DNA of 64,000 bases from RPQJ01 sp963698735 (GTDB taxonomy: Bacteria > Pseudomonadota > Gammaproteobacteria > Steroidobacterales > Steroidobacteraceae): the NCBI GenBank assembly GCA_963698735.1, contig CAVOSA010000035.1, positions 62,001 to 126,000 of the forward strand, in the 5' to 3' direction. The position numbers and the translations under genes are program-made. Under the pieces are notes generated by a model. It ran no database searches. It was not told the origin of the DNA and saw nothing but the letters and a program-made list of their open reading frames with translations. Position 1 is the first letter of the stretch, and each line of letters starts with the position of its first letter. Positions 62,835 to 64,000 of this stretch are shown in pieces.

Positions 62835-64000
62835 TCAATCGCCGCCCATGCGCAGCGTTCCGCCTTCCTGACGCGGCTTGCACTCCTGGAGGGTGGCCAT
62901 GTGCGCGCGCACGGCGTCCTGGATCTGGCCGCCAAAGGCCACGCCCATCTTCATCGCGAGGTCGTTGCTCGTCTGGCCGCCGTGCTGCTCGAACGGGTCC
63001 ATGCGCAGGTTGAACACCAGCGAGCTGGGCTTGAAATAGTCGAAAAAGCCCTCGCGGGTCATCAGGTGTGATTTCCAGGGGCCGACGCGTATGGCGGTGA
63101 AATTCGTTCTCCTCGTAGTAATAGACGACGTTGCGGGCCGAGGGTGCGTTACCGGTCCAATGCGCGAGATTGTCCACGCCGTCGATGCAGACCTTGTCGC
63201 GGGCCTTGAGCTTGCCGCGCACGTCACCATAGCCGGCGGCGGTGGCCAGCGTCGCGAACATGTCCTCGTGCGTCTGGATGCCGTTGGAGACCTTGCCAGC
63301 GGGGATCTTCGCCGGCCAGCGCACCAGCATCGGCACGCGCACGCCGCCCTCCCAGGTGGTGGCCTTCTCGCCATGGAACGGCGTCGTGCCGGCATCGGGC
63401 CACCACGAGACCATGGCACCGTTGTCGGTGGTGTAGACGACGATCGTGTTGTCGGCGATCTTAGGTCGTCGAGCAGCTTGAGCAGTTGACCGACCTGGCC
63501 GTCGTGTTCCATCAGGCCGCTGCCGTAGATGTCGAACTCGCTCGAGATGTCAGCCGCCAGGTAGCGCGACTCCGGCTTCAGGTGCGTGTAGATGTGCATC
63601 CGCGACGAGTTGAACCACGCGAAGAACGGCTGCCCGGCCTGCGCCGCGCCCGCTGATGAACTTCTCCGTGCGGCCGAGGAACTCCTCGTCGACGGTCTCC
63701 ATGCGCTTGGTGGTGAGCGGCCCGGTGTCCGTGCAGCGCTGCTTGCCCCAGCGGCCGAAGCGCGGGTCGATGGTGGGATCGTCCTCCCGGGTGGCCACGC
63801 AGTCGAGCACACCGCGCGGGCGATAGCGATTGTTGAAGCCCGGGTCCTTGGACCACATGCGCAGCTCGGGCTCCTCCTCGGTGTTCAGGTGGTAGAGGTT
63901 GCCGTAGAACTCGTCGAAGCCGTTTACGGTGGGCAGGTGCTCGTTACGGTCGCCGAGGTGGTTCTTGCCGAACTGCGCCGTGCGGTAGCCGAGTTCCTTC
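62835..64000 (-). pseudogene. Arylsulfatase, partial at window end, three frameshifts
   Basis: Reading minus from 64000, one frame gives YRTAQFGKNHLGD and NGFDEFYGNLYHLN to about 63652. The next frame has PFFAWFNSSRMHIYTHLKP to about 63462; the third has IVVYTTDNGAMVSWWPDAG and YEENEF to about 63105; then the second frame returns with RVGPWKSHLMTREGFFDYF to the stop. All are collinear parts of a formylglycine-type sulfatase (the CxPxR active site lies beyond the window). Two one-base gains and one loss are needed. It would desulfate an aryl or sugar sulfate, with the adjacent barrel. Confidence 0.82.

Overview
The window is G+C-rich, densely coded DNA, most consistent with a free-living aerobic gammaproteobacterium. 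Pointers are zwf-pgl-gnd, an LpxD-family acyltransferase, catalase-peroxidase, FadL-type porins and many secreted hydrolases. I suspect a Steroidobacterales- or Nevskiales-like lineage, but nothing here proves it.

Positions 1-39600 look mostly chromosomal. They hold a DUF885 protein, a DsbA-like thiol oxidoreductase and a serine hydrolase; a P1 (DmpA-type) peptidase and a small stress membrane protein; a fatty acid desaturase, an LpxD paralogue and the oxidative pentose phosphate genes zwf-pgl facing gnd; an alpha/beta hydrolase; and an AraC regulator divergent from a FadL porin. Then come a frameshifted AraC gene, a frameshifted thiamine-pyrophosphate enzyme coupled to a short-chain dehydrogenase, and an arsenic operon (arsR-arsC-acr3) that runs by 4-bp overlaps into an ATP-grasp-like gene and a DUF2238 membrane gene. 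Further on are a di-heme peroxidase, a PAS-histidine kinase lacking its phosphoacceptor histidine, a DUF3604 protein, an rRNA uracil methyltransferase-like gene, an EamA transporter, a second serine hydrolase, the three-gene AmmeMemoRadiSam set, an outer-membrane barrel, a PhoD-like phosphatase, katG and a PPC-like secreted protein.

Positions 39800-61000 are different. Seven copies of a repeat of about 100 bp, all in one orientation, cut the region into cassettes. One end of each copy is 30 nt matching the T-arm, 3' acceptor strand and CCA of a tRNA, probably tRNA-Gly(UCC), read on the minus strand. The other end carries conserved direct and inverted repeats. Between copies lie, in order: higA with a higB stub and an amidohydrolase; a toxin-antitoxin pair alone; a P2-type cation ATPase with a phospholipase D-like enzyme and a universal stress protein; a DUF1254/DUF1214 protein with an AraC regulator; two more DUF1254/DUF1214 proteins with another AraC regulator and a deleted amidohydrolase cassette; and a FadL/alkylsulfatase-like/Crp set with a split-Soret-like cytochrome. 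After the last copy come an Arg-rich protein, a secreted protein, an outer-membrane protein and an arylsulfatase that runs off the window. No integrase is visible. The pattern fits serial integration at a tRNA 3' end, giving an integron-like cassette array, and is the most interesting feature here.

Many genes carry single-base frameshifts (TPP enzyme, arsC, katG tail, PhoD, second FadL, sulfatase, two AraC/membrane remnants). Because both frames stay conserved in sequence, assembly indels must be excluded before calling them pseudogenes.
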